64,000 bases of DNA, from contig CAXMMQ010000008.1 of the NCBI GenBank assembly GCA_963693035.2, positions 417,444 through 481,443 on the forward strand. Direction: 5' to 3'. The stretch is from Lichenicoccus sp963693035. Its GTDB lineage: Bacteria > Pseudomonadota > Alphaproteobacteria > Acetobacterales > Acetobacteraceae. Below are positions 33,644 through 42,310 of this stretch, one piece after another; the stretch's first letter is position 1; each line of letters starts with the position of its first letter. The notes under the pieces were generated by a model. It did not search any database, was not told the DNA's origin, and worked only from the letters and a program-made list of their open reading frames with translations. The position numbers and the translations under genes were made by a program.

Positions 33644-35410
33644 CTAGGCTGCGCGCACACCCGCAACAAAGTCATTCACCTCATTCGTGAGTTGGTCTGC
33701 CTGCTGTGAAAGACCACTGGCAGCATTGAGCACCTGCTCGGCTGCGCCCCCTGTGTCATCGGCAGCTTGGCTTACTCCGGCGATGGTAGCCGTCACCTCC
33801 TGCGTACTCGCTGCGGTCTGCTGCACGTTTCGGGCGATCTCGGCCGTCGCGGCTCCTTGCTCCTCGACGGCGGCCGCGATGTTTGAGGCAATCACGTTGA
33901 CTTCCTCAATCGTCGCGCCGATTGCCTTGATCGCCTGCACAGCCTCGCCCGTGGCATCCTGGATTTGCCTGATCTGGGCGCTGATTTCCTCAGTGGCCTG
34001 CGCGGTCTGCCGCGCCAGACTCTTCACTTCGCTTGCGACCACAGCAAAGCCCGCGCCCGCGTCACCCGCTCGCGCCGCCTCGATCGTCGCGTTCAGCGCA
34101 AGGAGGTTGGTCTGTGCCGCAATCCCGGTGATCAACTGCACGACATCGCCGATCTTCTGCGCCCCCTCCGCCAGGGCCCTTACGATTGCGTCGGTCCGGC
34201 GGGCCTCGCCTACCGCCTTCCCGGTGATCTTCGCGGACTGGGCGACCTGACGGCTGATCTCGTGGATCGAAGCCGTAAGCTCCTCGGCGGCCGCGGCAAC
34301 GGTCTGCACACCGGCGCTCGCTTCATCAGCGGCGGCGGCTACCGTCGTCGCCTGCTGGTTTGTTTGATTTGCCGTGGCGGACATCGATTGTGCCGTCGCC
34401 TGTAGCTCCGTCGCACCGGACGACAGCATCGAAACCAGAAAGCCGACCTTGGCCTCGAAAGCGTCTGCTGTCTGGTTCATCGCAGCTTTCTGCTCTGCTG
34501 CGGCGCGCAGCTTGTGCTCCTGCTGCTCCGCTACCAGCAACCTGGCGCTAACCATGCTTTCCTTGAACACCATGACAGCGGCTGCCATTTGTCCCACCTC
34601 GTCGGCGCGATCGGTCCCGGGAACGTCGATTTCAAGTTCATTCTTCGCCAGCTTACCCATTGCCATCCTGAGGCGGTTAACCGAGCGTGTGATGTCGGAG
34701 TTCAGTAGCAAGGACCCGAAAGTGGCAAGGATAAATAGAGCTCCGCTTATGAGGAATTCGCGTCCAACAACATGCCAGAAGTTAGCGTCGATATCGTCGA
34801 TGTAAGCGCCACTAAAAATCGCGATATTCCAGGGAACGAACTTCTGGACTGCTACGATCTTGATGAGTGGTTCCGTCATCCCTGGTTTTGGGAACTTGTA
34901 GCGCGCAGATCCTGTTGATGTCTCTCTGACTGCATTGACAACTAGGGTCGAGGCGTTACTGCCAGCGATAGTTGGGTTACGTTTGCCCTCAAGCGAGACG
35001 TTGGCTCCGTGGATGAGAATGACACCACTATCAGCGTCAAGGACACTCAAATAGCCGTGGCCGTTGTCAAACCGAATTGCGTGGATGACGTCACGGAATG
35101 TGGCCAGTGCCTGCTCGCGGGTCATTCTCAGCGTCGTCACGCCACCATCCAGCTCACTTGCGATATCGGCAGCAGAACTTACTTGGGCTCGCAGCTTATC
35201 CATGCGGTCATCGACCATCCGCTGGTAAAGAACGGAGCTGCTCTCGATCATTACAAAACCGATGGAAACTAAAAAAAGCCCGATGACCGTAAGGAGTTTT
35301 GTCTTCAATCGAAAGTACTTCAGGCCGAACATCGAGAGACCCCCTATTCCCGCTTGCCTCAAGCCCATGGCCTTTGCGTCCAGCCAGAAGCGAACACGGA
35401 TGGTCTTCAC
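33644..35410 (-). CDS. Methyl-accepting chemotaxis protein with Cache sensor
   Basis: A chemoreceptor of up to 588 residues; MFGLKYFRLKTKLLTVIGLF (ATG 35332) is a likely start, since it begins at TM1. The periplasmic single-Cache region includes FRDVIHAIRFDNGHGYLSVL and PLIKIVAVQKFVPWNIAIFS. TM2 is FLISGALFILATFGSLLL. HAMP (ITRSVNRLRMAMGKLAKNEL) and the signalling domain follow, with GIAAQTNLLALNATIEAARA at the hairpin tip. It lacks neighbouring che genes. It is enclosed by transposon ends: a Tn3 remnant on each side and an IS1182 fragment upstream, so it may have arrived with them. Confidence 0.92.
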   Translation of the reverse strand: MKTIRVRFWLDAKAMGLRQAGIGGLSMFGLKYFRLKTKLLTVIGLFLVSIGFVMIESSSVLYQRMVDDRMDKLRAQVSSAADIASELDGGVTTLRMTREQALATFRDVIHAIRFDNGHGYLSVLDADSGVILIHGANVSLEGKRNPTIAGSNASTLVVNAVRETSTGSARYKFPKPGMTEPLIKIVAVQKFVPWNIAIFSGAYIDDIDANFWHVVGREFLISGALFILATFGSLLLNSDITRSVNRLRMAMGKLAKNELEIDVPGTDRADEVGQMAAAVMVFKESMVSARLLVAEQQEHKLRAAAEQKAAMNQTADAFEAKVGFLVSMLSSGATELQATAQSMSATANQTNQQATTVAAAADEASAGVQTVAAAAEELTASIHEISRQVAQSAKITGKAVGEARRTDAIVRALAEGAQKIGDVVQLITGIAAQTNLLALNATIEAARAGDAGAGFAVVASEVKSLARQTAQATEEISAQIRQIQDATGEAVQAIKAIGATIEEVNVIASNIAAAVEEQGAATAEIARNVQQTAASTQEVTATIAGVSQAADDTGGAAEQVLNAASGLSQQADQLTNEVNDFVAGVRAA

Positions 35411-35456
35411 AGCCAGTTCGTATCATGCCCGGTCGAGCATGAAGATCTGGTTAACC

Positions 35457-35570
35457 CTAGCGGCCTATCGGCTTAGGGTACGCACTTTATCCTCTCGGTG
35501 GCTGATCTCGGGCCATGCCGACATTCATTCCGTCCGACCGTGACCAGGCGTTTCTCCTGCCGCCGGATCT
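35457..35570 (+). mobile_element. IS1182-family 5' end, truncated by a Tn3 terminus
   Basis: CTAGCGGCCTATCGG at 35457-35471 matches the terminal repeat and CTAG flank of the remnant at 15737-15751. A transposase start, MPTFIPSDRDQAFLLPPDL, begins at 35515, the same distance inside the element as in the other copy. Homology ends at 35570, exactly where the Tn3-type terminal repeat begins. Confidence 0.75.
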
Positions 35571-35608
35571 GGCGGTCCGGTAGCAGCGAAACCGAAACTT
35601 CGTATCAG
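35571..35608. repeat. 38-bp terminal repeat of a Tn3-family element (second copy)
   Basis: Begins GGCGGTCCGGTAGCAGCG and ends TATCAG. Related to 33217-33254 and oriented the same way; the tnpA stop codon lies inside it. It abuts the IS1182 fragment without a gap. Confidence 0.65.
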
Positions 35609-36100
35609 CCGAAACCTTCCATGCTGTGAGGGTCGCGCAACGGCCTGAGTTCACCGCAAGCGATTTGGTCGGGTAGGATGAAGGCGTAGCGGCCGAGCAT
35701 ATTGATGTGGTCGAACCCGAGCGGCGACAGGCGGGCCACATCCTCCGCGCGCACGTCGAAGCTCTCGGCACGGAGATGCTTCAGGGCGGCATCCATGTAG
35801 ATCGTGTTCCATAGCACGATGACGTTCACCACCAGGCCGAGTGCGGCGAGTGGTCTTCCTGGCCCTCGCGGTAGCGCTGCCGCAACTCACCGCGCTTGCC
35901 ATGGAAGACGACGCGGGCAAGCTGGTGGCCTCCCTAGTTGCGGTTGAGCTGCACCAGAATGCGCCGCCGGTAGGCTTCATCTTCGATGAAGCGGAGCAGG
36001 TAGAGCGTCTTGATCAGCCGCCCCGATTGCTCCAGAGCGCGGGCGAGCTTGGTCGTGCGTCCTTGGTTTGCATGGTATGGGTATGGATCCCGTTCACGCC
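35605..36100 (-). pseudogene. Tn3-family transposase 3' part (second copy), frameshifted
   Basis: From 36100 downwards: GRLIKTLYLLRFIEDEAYRR followed by RILVQLNRN and a stop, then in another frame HQLARVVFHGKRGELRQRYR, then VVNVIVLWNTIYMDAALKHL and SPLGFDHINMLGRYAFILPD. These are consecutive C-terminal segments of a Tn3 TnpA. The IVLWNT block is conserved across the family. At least two frame changes; the rest of the gene is missing. Confidence 0.83.
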
Positions 36101-36415
36101 CGACTTTACCGTGACGGGTTTCCGGCAATCTGCTAGGCATCTGGCTAATATGCCACGTGCCTTCTGTAATGGACCCTTGGTCGTCAAGCTCCAAAGCAGG
36201 TTCGATTGCCGGTTTCGTGCTTCTGTCCGTGATCAGCACAAGACCGCCACTTCATGCTGTCGGAGGGAGTGGCGGAGCAATCTACCGGGCGTAGTCTCGG
36301 AATGCCCTCCGGCCACTGCAGCGGAACCTGCCTCACCATCCCCGCGTCCCGGCGACGGGACCTCGTGGGAGCTGAGCCGCGTTGGCCCGGCTCCGAACCG
36401 TATGCCTCCTTGGCG

Positions 36416-36690
36416 TTATGCGGCGGCTGCCGAGGCCGGATCCTTGCCCCAGACGAGCTCCGTCCCGTCCGCCCAGATCCGGTGCAGCACGATGGCCAGC
36501 TTACGCGCCAGTGCCACCTTCGCCCTCCGCATGCCCCGCCGCTTGGCGACGTCCATCGCCCAGCGCCTGAGCGTGCTGAACCTGGTCGCCCGTGTCAGCA
36601 GCGCGTGGGCCGCGTCGTTCAAGGCCGTGCGTACACCAGCGTCGCCCACCCGCGTGATCGCGCCGGGGAGTTGGTCAGCTCGGATCGGCT
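36416..36690 (-). pseudogene. IS110-family transposase 3' fragment inside the GFA gene
   Basis: The minus strand reads ITRVGDAGVRTALNDAAHAL, LTRATRFSTLRRWAMDVAKR, and GMRRAKVALARKLAIVLHRI followed by WADGTELVWGKD. This is the C-terminal transposase_20 half of IS110 elements. It joins the N-terminal GFA fragment at about 36680-36690. The 175 bases between its stop and the Tn3 fragment hold nothing recognisable. Confidence 0.8.
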
Positions 36691-36876
36691 CTTCTCGATC
36701 GCGAACCCCATCGAGAAGGCAATCGAGGTGCGTTGCTGGCAGTCGGTGCAATGGCACGCGAACGAGAATGCAGCCGCACCGGTGATGCGGTAGCCGATCA
36801 CGCCGCAACGGCATGGCCCGGTCGGTGTCTCGGGAAACTCGGCTCCGCCGATGCCATACCCTCGCCTGTCGGGCAC
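36690..36876 (-). pseudogene. N-terminal half of the split GFA-family gene
   Basis: Reads AEFPETPTGPCRCGVIGYRI, then TGAAAFSFACHCTDCQQRTS and IAFSMGFAIEKSRSELT, giving the CxC and CxC-x-x-C zinc ligands of GFA proteins. The frame with this homology begins at a GTG (36876); an ATG at 36857 lies in another frame, so the start may be damaged too. Homology ends at the IS110 fragment, and the continuation (CPFCTGWTHTEP) is found 3.5 kb away at 33145. Confidence 0.78.
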
Positions 36877-36906
36877 GCAAAGCGGGAGGACGGATACCGG
36901 TTCGGC

Positions 36907-38136
36907 TCAGGCAAGCAGATGTGCGACCCGGACCGGAACCGGCGGATGGGTGTCGTGCACCAGGGAGAACAGCGGATCGGGGGTCAGCGTGCTGGCATTG
37001 TCGCGCGCGAGCCGGGTCAGCGCGGACACCATCGGCGCCGCGCCCACCATCGAGCGCGCGAAGTCATCGGCCTGGAACTCGTGCCGGCGCGAGATCGCCC
37101 GCCCGAACAGGCCGAGCACCGGCGAGGCCGCCGACGCCAGCATGAAACCGAGCAGCAGGCCCAGCGCCGGGTCGGGGTGCCGCATGCCAAAGCCCCCCAG
37201 CAGCCAGGGCTGCCGGCACAGCCAGCCGACCACGGCCAGCATCGCGAACAGCGTGACGATGCTGCGCAGCGCGCCGGTCAGGGTATGGCGGTGCCTGAAA
37301 TGGCCAAGCTCGTGCGCCACGATCGCCTCGATCTCGTCGGGTTCGTGCTTCGCCAGCAGGGTGTCGAACAGCACGATGCGCTTGGTGGGGCCGAAGCCCA
37401 CGAAGAAGGCATTGCCGCGGCTCGACCGGCGCGACGCGTCCATCTCGAACAGCCCGTCGGAGCGGAAGCCGCAGCGCACCAGCAGCGCCTCCAGGCGCGC
37501 GGCGAGCTCGCCGTCCAGCGGCGTGAAGCGGTTGAACCAGGGTGCGACGACGCGGACATAGACGGTGGGTGCCGCCAGCATGAGCAGGGTCAGCGCCGCC
37601 CAGGTGTAGATCCACCAGGGTCCCTTCAGGTCGCGCAGCGCCCACAGGATGCCGGCCGCCAGCGGGCCGCCGATCAGCACGGTCAGCAGCATGCCCTTGA
37701 GCCGGTCGCGCAGGAACAGGCCGGGGGTCTTGCGGTTGAAGCCGTAGCGCTGCTCCAGCCCGAGGTCGCGCGCCGCCGCCAGCGGCAGCGACACCAGGCT
37801 CGAGGCCAGGCCGAGGATGCCGAGGATCACCAGGCTGCGGCCGATCGACGGCGCCATCCAGCCGGACACCAGGCCGATAACGAAGTCGAGCGCCCACAGC
37901 AGGGCGATGAAGGTGACGGCGAGATCGACGACGGAGCCGATGGCGTCGAGGCGCAGCCGGTCGCGCGTGTAGTCGGCCGAGCGGCGATGGTCTTCCAGCG
38001 TTACCGAGGCGGCGAAGGCGGCGGGGACCTGCTCGCGATGGCGCTGCACGCAGGCCGCCTGCCGTCGCCCGACATAGAACTCGAACCCCCACCAGGCGGT
38101 GAACAGTGTCAGGTAGGCCAGCAGCAGGATCGGCAC
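36907..38136 (-). CDS. M48 family (Ste24-like) membrane metalloprotease
   Basis: A 409-residue multi-pass membrane protease. The zinc motif is AIVAHELGHFRHRHTLTG, with the downstream Glu in RRHEFQADDFAR. LEQRYGFNRKTPGLFLRDRL and GNAFFVGFGPTKRIVLFDTL are signature blocks of CAAX-protease-1/Ste24 homologues. The GTG at 38136 (PILLLAYLTLFTAWWGFEF) is preferred because it begins the first membrane helix; longer frames run into the divergent methyltransferase gene. In bacteria such proteins take part in membrane protein quality control; the substrate here is unknown. Confidence 0.87.
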   Translation of the reverse strand: MPILLLAYLTLFTAWWGFEFYVGRRQAACVQRHREQVPAAFAASVTLEDHRRSADYTRDRLRLDAIGSVVDLAVTFIALLWALDFVIGLVSGWMAPSIGRSLVILGILGLASSLVSLPLAAARDLGLEQRYGFNRKTPGLFLRDRLKGMLLTVLIGGPLAAGILWALRDLKGPWWIYTWAALTLLMLAAPTVYVRVVAPWFNRFTPLDGELAARLEALLVRCGFRSDGLFEMDASRRSSRGNAFFVGFGPTKRIVLFDTLLAKHEPDEIEAIVAHELGHFRHRHTLTGALRSIVTLFAMLAVVGWLCRQPWLLGGFGMRHPDPALGLLLGFMLASAASPVLGLFGRAISRRHEFQADDFARSMVGAAPMVSALTRLARDNASTLTPDPLFSLVHDTHPPVPVRVAHLLA

Positions 38137-38251
38137 AGGCGGGATCTCCGGCGTCGCGCCAGCAGATCCCGGCGGCCCACAAGCAGATCTATGGCTTCCG
38201 GCATCGCTGCGGAAGGGGCATGCAGGCCGGGTGCAAACAGCAGGAGCCTTG

Positions 38252-39034
38252 ATGAGCATGTCCGCGTCGGACAAGTCGGGCAACGCGTTCGTCGCCGGGC
38301 AGTACGCTCCGCGCGCCCAGGCCTATGTCAGCAGCCCGACCCACAGCAGCGGCGCCGACCTCGACCAGATCGAGGCGCTGCTGCGCGAGACCGGTGGCGG
38401 CTCGCAGGTGCTCGATCTCGGCTGCGGCGGCGGCCATGTCAGCTTCCGGGCGGCGCCGCATGTGGCCCAGGTGGTGGCCTGCGACCTCACGCCCAGCATG
38501 CTGGAGGCGGTCGCCGCCGAGGCGCAGGCGCGCGGCCTGTCCAACATCAGCATCCGACAGGCCGCCGCCGAGCGCTTGCCGTTCGAGGATGCGAGCTTCG
38601 ACCGGGTGCTGTCGCGGTTCAGCGCGCATCACTGGCACGGCTTCGAGGCCGGCCTGCGCGAGGCGAGGCGTGTGCTCAGGCCGGGCGGATCGGCGATCTT
38701 CATCGACACCGTCACGCCGGCGTCGGGGCTGCTCGACACCTACATGCAGGCGATCGAGGTGCTGCGCGACGCCTCGCACGTACGCAACTACACGCTGGCG
38801 GAGTGGGTCGCGGCGCTGGCGCGGTCCAGGCTCCCGGTACAGGACGTCACGCTGCGCCGGCTGAAGCTGGACTTTGCCGCCTGGATCGGCCGCACCCGCA
38901 CCGAGGCGGCGCGGGCGCAGGCGATCCTGTCGCTGCAGGCAACGGCGCCGCCCGAGGTGCGCGACTATTTCTGCATCTCGCCCGATGGCAGCTTCGAGAT
39001 CGACACCGTGACCATCATCGCTCCCAGGTCATGA
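38252..39034 (+). CDS. Class I SAM-dependent methyltransferase
   Basis: A 260-residue UbiE/Methyltransf_11-type enzyme. The SAM-binding motif I is QVLDLGCGGGHVSFRAAPHV, motif II region VACDLTPSMLEAVAAEAQAR, and ERLPFEDASFDRVLSRFSAH with EARRVLRPGGSAIFID are family landmarks. ATG 38252 has CAGGAG upstream. Substrate is not indicated. The 3' end overlaps the end of gspK on the opposite strand by 20 bases. Confidence 0.87.
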   Translation: MSMSASDKSGNAFVAGQYAPRAQAYVSSPTHSSGADLDQIEALLRETGGGSQVLDLGCGGGHVSFRAAPHVAQVVACDLTPSMLEAVAAEAQARGLSNISIRQAAAERLPFEDASFDRVLSRFSAHHWHGFEAGLREARRVLRPGGSAIFIDTVTPASGLLDTYMQAIEVLRDASHVRNYTLAEWVAALARSRLPVQDVTLRRLKLDFAAWIGRTRTEAARAQAILSLQATAPPEVRDYFCISPDGSFEIDTVTIIAPRS

Positions 39035-39851
39035 CCTCGAACGGTGCCGCGTCGGCAGGCCGCCCGGAAGCCTGGCTGGGCGGCTCCACGCGCAGCACCG
39101 CCCGACGCGAAGCCCTGGCGCCATCGGATCCGGCCGCGACGGCGCTCACCAGCACCACCGTCTCGTCGGCAACGGCATTGCCCAGGGTCGGCACCGACCC
39201 GGTCGCAAGCTCGATGGCATGCAGCACCACCGGGTCGGCGGCGTTAGGATCGGGGTCGGTGTCGCGATACAGCGACAAATGCGGCACCATGCAGGCGAGC
39301 AGCGGCGGCGTCACGCCGAGCACCAGCCCGACTTCGGCCAGACTCTCGAAGCCCGCGCCCGGCGGAGCGTAGTCGCGACCCGCATGCCGGTAGACCGCGG
39401 GCCCGAAATCGGTCTGCGCGCTCGGATAGCGCCACGCCACCATCGCGGCCGCCGCATGCACCGCGCTGGTGCTGTCGGCGCCACATGCGCGCAGCAGCCC
39501 GGCCAGCAGTTCCACCGAGGCGATGCTGGGATTGACCAGTCCGGCCTGGTTGTCGAGCCGCACCCGGATCTCGGCGCCGTCCCGACGCAAGGCATGCACG
39601 GCGCCGTTCGCGGGCCAGTGCACAGTCCCGCCGGCGACGAGATGGTAGCCCGCCTCCTGCACCGCCCCATCGGCCGCCGCCTGCAGCGCCGCGGCATTGC
39701 GCAGGTTCCCCGCAAGCCGCACCGCCTGCCGCCCGGAGCCCGCCATCTGGCTGATCAGCAACGACAGCAGCGCCAGCGTCCACAAGACGATCAGCAGCGC
39801 AAAGCCGCCCTCGCGGGCCGACCTTCGTCGACGAAGCAGAGGCGTTCTCAA
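39015..39851 (-). CDS. gspK: Type II secretion minor pseudopilin GspK
   Basis: About 278 residues. The N-terminus has a prepilin-like cleavage and helix, SAREGGFALLIVLWTLALLS, with the G/F junction and without the +5 Glu, as known for GspK. RVRLDNQAGLVNPSIASVEL and the FESLAEVGLVLGVTPPLLAC segment are typical of the GspK helical domain. The TTG at 39851 (LRTPLLRRRRSARE) is preferred, 11 bases after the gspD stop, with AGAGAGG in front. GspK caps the pseudopilus tip. The open frame extends further upstream only as an out-of-frame overlap with gspD. Confidence 0.85.
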   Translation of the reverse strand: MRTPLLRRRRSAREGGFALLIVLWTLALLSLLISQMAGSGRQAVRLAGNLRNAAALQAAADGAVQEAGYHLVAGGTVHWPANGAVHALRRDGAEIRVRLDNQAGLVNPSIASVELLAGLLRACGADSTSAVHAAAAMVAWRYPSAQTDFGPAVYRHAGRDYAPPGAGFESLAEVGLVLGVTPPLLACMVPHLSLYRDTDPDPNAADPVVLHAIELATGSVPTLGNAVADETVVLVSAVAAGSDGARASRRAVLRVEPPSQASGRPADAAPFEVMTWER

Positions 39852-39862
39852 CCGCCTCTCTC

Positions 39863-42301
39863 TTAATGTTCCAGGCCAAGGCTGCGCTTGAGCCTCTGGT
39901 TCGGATCGGCGCTGCCGCTGGGGATCACGGAGTCGTCCGGCACCGCCGCAGCACCGCTGAGATGCTCGCGCAGGTCCTCGGTCAGCGCCTGCGCGTCGTG
40001 CTGGTCGCGCACCACATGCGGCGTGATCAGCACCAGCAGCTCCTGGCGGGTGCGCGTGTTGGTCTGCGTGCCGCCCAGCAGCCCCAGCAGCGGGATGTCC
40101 TTCAGCCAGGGAATGCCGCTGTTGCCGCGGCTGGTGTTGTCGCGGATCAGGCCGGCGATGCCGATGGTCTGGCCGTCCGCCACCACCACGCGCGAGTTGA
40201 CGTTCTGGGTATTGAAGGTCGGCGAGTTGACGCCCACGGTGGTGACGCCGCTGGCCACCGTGCTGACCTCCTGGCTGACATCGAGCGTCACCAGGCCGCC
40301 AGTATTGATGCGCGGCGTCACCTCCAGGATCACGCCGATCGGCTGGTACTGGATCTGGCTCACGATCGAGGCGGTGCTGGTCAGCGTGCTTTGCGCGGTG
40401 CCGCTCTGGTACGGCACCAGCGAGCCGACCTGCAGGCGGGCCGGCTGGTTGTCCACCACCATCAGCTCCGGCGACGACAGCACGTGCACCTTGGTGACCG
40501 CCTGCAACGCGGAGATCGCCAGCGGCCCGCCGCCGGCGCCGAGCCCGCCGATCACCAGACCAGGGAGTGTGGCGCCGAGCCCGACCGACGAGACCGTGTT
40601 GGCAATCGTGCCGGTGACCGTTCCGGAGCTGGTGGTCGCGTTGCTGAGAATGCCGTTGATGCCACCCGACTTGAAGAAGAACTGCGTGCCGTATTGCAGA
40701 TTGTCGTTGAGGTCGACCTCGGCGACGATGGCGTCGATCCGCACCTGCAACGGCACGATGTCGATCCGGCGCAGCATCTGGCTGACCGCGTCGGTCTCGT
40801 GCTCGGTGCCATAGACCAGCACCGCGTTGTTCTGCGTGTTCGGAATGATGCGCATCGTGTTGTCGGCCGAGGCGCCGTTGCCGCCGGAACTGTCCAGCCC
40901 GCCGAGCAGCGGATTGGACGACCCGCCACCACTCGGCGTCGACGGCGCGCCGGTCGACCCGGCGCTGGTGCCGCTGCCGGAAATCGAGCCGGCACCCCCG
41001 CCCCCGATGCCGCCGCCGATGCTTCCCCCTCCGATGCCGCCCGACCCGCTCAGCGAGTTGCCGCCGCCGAGCGAGCTGCCGCTGCCCAGCGTGCTGCCGC
41101 TGCCGACCTGCTGGCCGCTGAGCGCGCCACCCTGCGGCAACTGCCGTGGCGCGCTCGGCTGCACCGTCACGTTGTTCGGGGTGAAGGCCTGCTGCAGCAG
41201 GTTGGCAGTGTCGTCGGCGTGGCTGTTCTGCAGGTAGTAGACGTGCCAGGCGCGGATGGTGTTGCGCCGGCCGCGCTCGATCAGGGCGAACAGCCGGCGC
41301 GCGGCGGTGATGTAGCGGGGCTGCGGCGAGGTCACCAGCACCGCATCGACGCGGCTCATCGGGATCACCCGGACGATGTCGGCGAGGGTCTTGTTCTGGC
41401 CGCGCAACGCGTCCTGCAGCGAGGACGCCATGTCCTTGGCGGTGCCGCTCTCGACCGGGAGCAGCACGTAGGACTGCCCGGCCAGCGCATCGACGTCGAA
41501 CGCCGAGACCATGTCGAGCAGCGTGTTGCGCGCCTGCGGGTCGCCCGCGATCAGCAGCGCGTTGCTGCCCGGCACGGCCGTCACCTTGGCGCCCTGCCCG
41601 ACGAACGGCTGCAGCGCCTTGGCGAGATCCTCGGCGTTGGCGTAGTGCAGCTCCACCGCCGAGGCGCCCCCGACCGAGGCGCCTTCCGCCAGCGCCATGT
41701 TGGCCGAGCCGCCGGACGCACCGCCGGCGCCCCCGGCGACGCCGACGCTCACGATCCGGTACAGTCCGCCCGATTCCAGCATCTCGGCGCCGACCTGGGC
41801 CAGCAGCGCCTGCATGGTCGGCAGCAACTGGCGGGTGGAGAGCGGGGCGGCGGTATGCAGCGTGACCGTGCCGCGCACCGCGGGATCGATCGTGTAGTTG
41901 ACCTTCAGCAGCGTGCCGAGGATCTGCGTGGCGGCGTCGCGTATGTCGGTGTCGGCGAAGTCGAGCGTGATGGTGCCGTGCTCGTCGATGCGGGCGTTGG
42001 GAGCACCGGCCGCCGTGTCGCCGGGGACGTCCGCATTGCGGCCGTAGCTGTACAGCGCCGGTCCCACCGCGGTCGGCGCCCCAAGGCTGCCGTTCAGGCG
42101 CGGTGCGACCTGCGTGCTGCCGGGCCCGCCGGGCAGCGGGCCGATCACCGGCTGGTCCGGCGGGCTGCACCCGGCGAGCGGCTCGGCCAGCAGCACCAGC
42201 AGGCTGCTCGCAAGCAGCGCGGATCGCCGGAAAGTGGGCCGCGGGACAGCGGGCCGCCGGGAGGCGGAAGGATCGGTCAGACGGGCCTGCGGCAGAGACA
42301 T
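39863..42301 (-). CDS. gspD: Type II secretion secretin GspD
   Basis: An 812-residue outer-membrane secretin. The N-terminal export segment ALLASSLLVLLAEPLAGCSP contains a lipobox-like LAGC. N0-N3 domains follow, including LNFADTDIRDAATQILGTLL-like sequence near residue 105 and VRVIPMSRVDAVLVTSPQPR near 315. The secretin channel has LQVGSLVPYQSG, VILEVTPRINTGGLVTLDVS, RVVVADGQTIGIAGLIRDNT and GIPWLKDIPLLGLLGGTQTN, ending ELLVLITPHVV. A Gly/Ser-rich insert of roughly 85 residues (about 410-495) interrupts N3. It forms the outer-membrane gate for folded exoproteins. Confidence 0.93.
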   Translation of the reverse strand: MSLPQARLTDPSASRRPAVPRPTFRRSALLASSLLVLLAEPLAGCSPPDQPVIGPLPGGPGSTQVAPRLNGSLGAPTAVGPALYSYGRNADVPGDTAAGAPNARIDEHGTITLDFADTDIRDAATQILGTLLKVNYTIDPAVRGTVTLHTAAPLSTRQLLPTMQALLAQVGAEMLESGGLYRIVSVGVAGGAGGASGGSANMALAEGASVGGASAVELHYANAEDLAKALQPFVGQGAKVTAVPGSNALLIAGDPQARNTLLDMVSAFDVDALAGQSYVLLPVESGTAKDMASSLQDALRGQNKTLADIVRVIPMSRVDAVLVTSPQPRYITAARRLFALIERGRRNTIRAWHVYYLQNSHADDTANLLQQAFTPNNVTVQPSAPRQLPQGGALSGQQVGSGSTLGSGSSLGGGNSLSGSGGIGGGSIGGGIGGGGAGSISGSGTSAGSTGAPSTPSGGGSSNPLLGGLDSSGGNGASADNTMRIIPNTQNNAVLVYGTEHETDAVSQMLRRIDIVPLQVRIDAIVAEVDLNDNLQYGTQFFFKSGGINGILSNATTSSGTVTGTIANTVSSVGLGATLPGLVIGGLGAGGGPLAISALQAVTKVHVLSSPELMVVDNQPARLQVGSLVPYQSGTAQSTLTSTASIVSQIQYQPIGVILEVTPRINTGGLVTLDVSQEVSTVASGVTTVGVNSPTFNTQNVNSRVVVADGQTIGIAGLIRDNTSRGNSGIPWLKDIPLLGLLGGTQTNTRTRQELLVLITPHVVRDQHDAQALTEDLREHLSGAAAVPDDSVIPSGSADPNQRLKRSLGLEH

Positions 42302-42310
42302 GTCGCTCGT

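Noticed and set aside
39852..42170. Extension of the gspK frame upstream through gspD
   Set aside because: The extra part is out of frame with the clear secretin and has low-complexity Arg/Gly content. GspK should start with its prepilin-like helix at about 39851.
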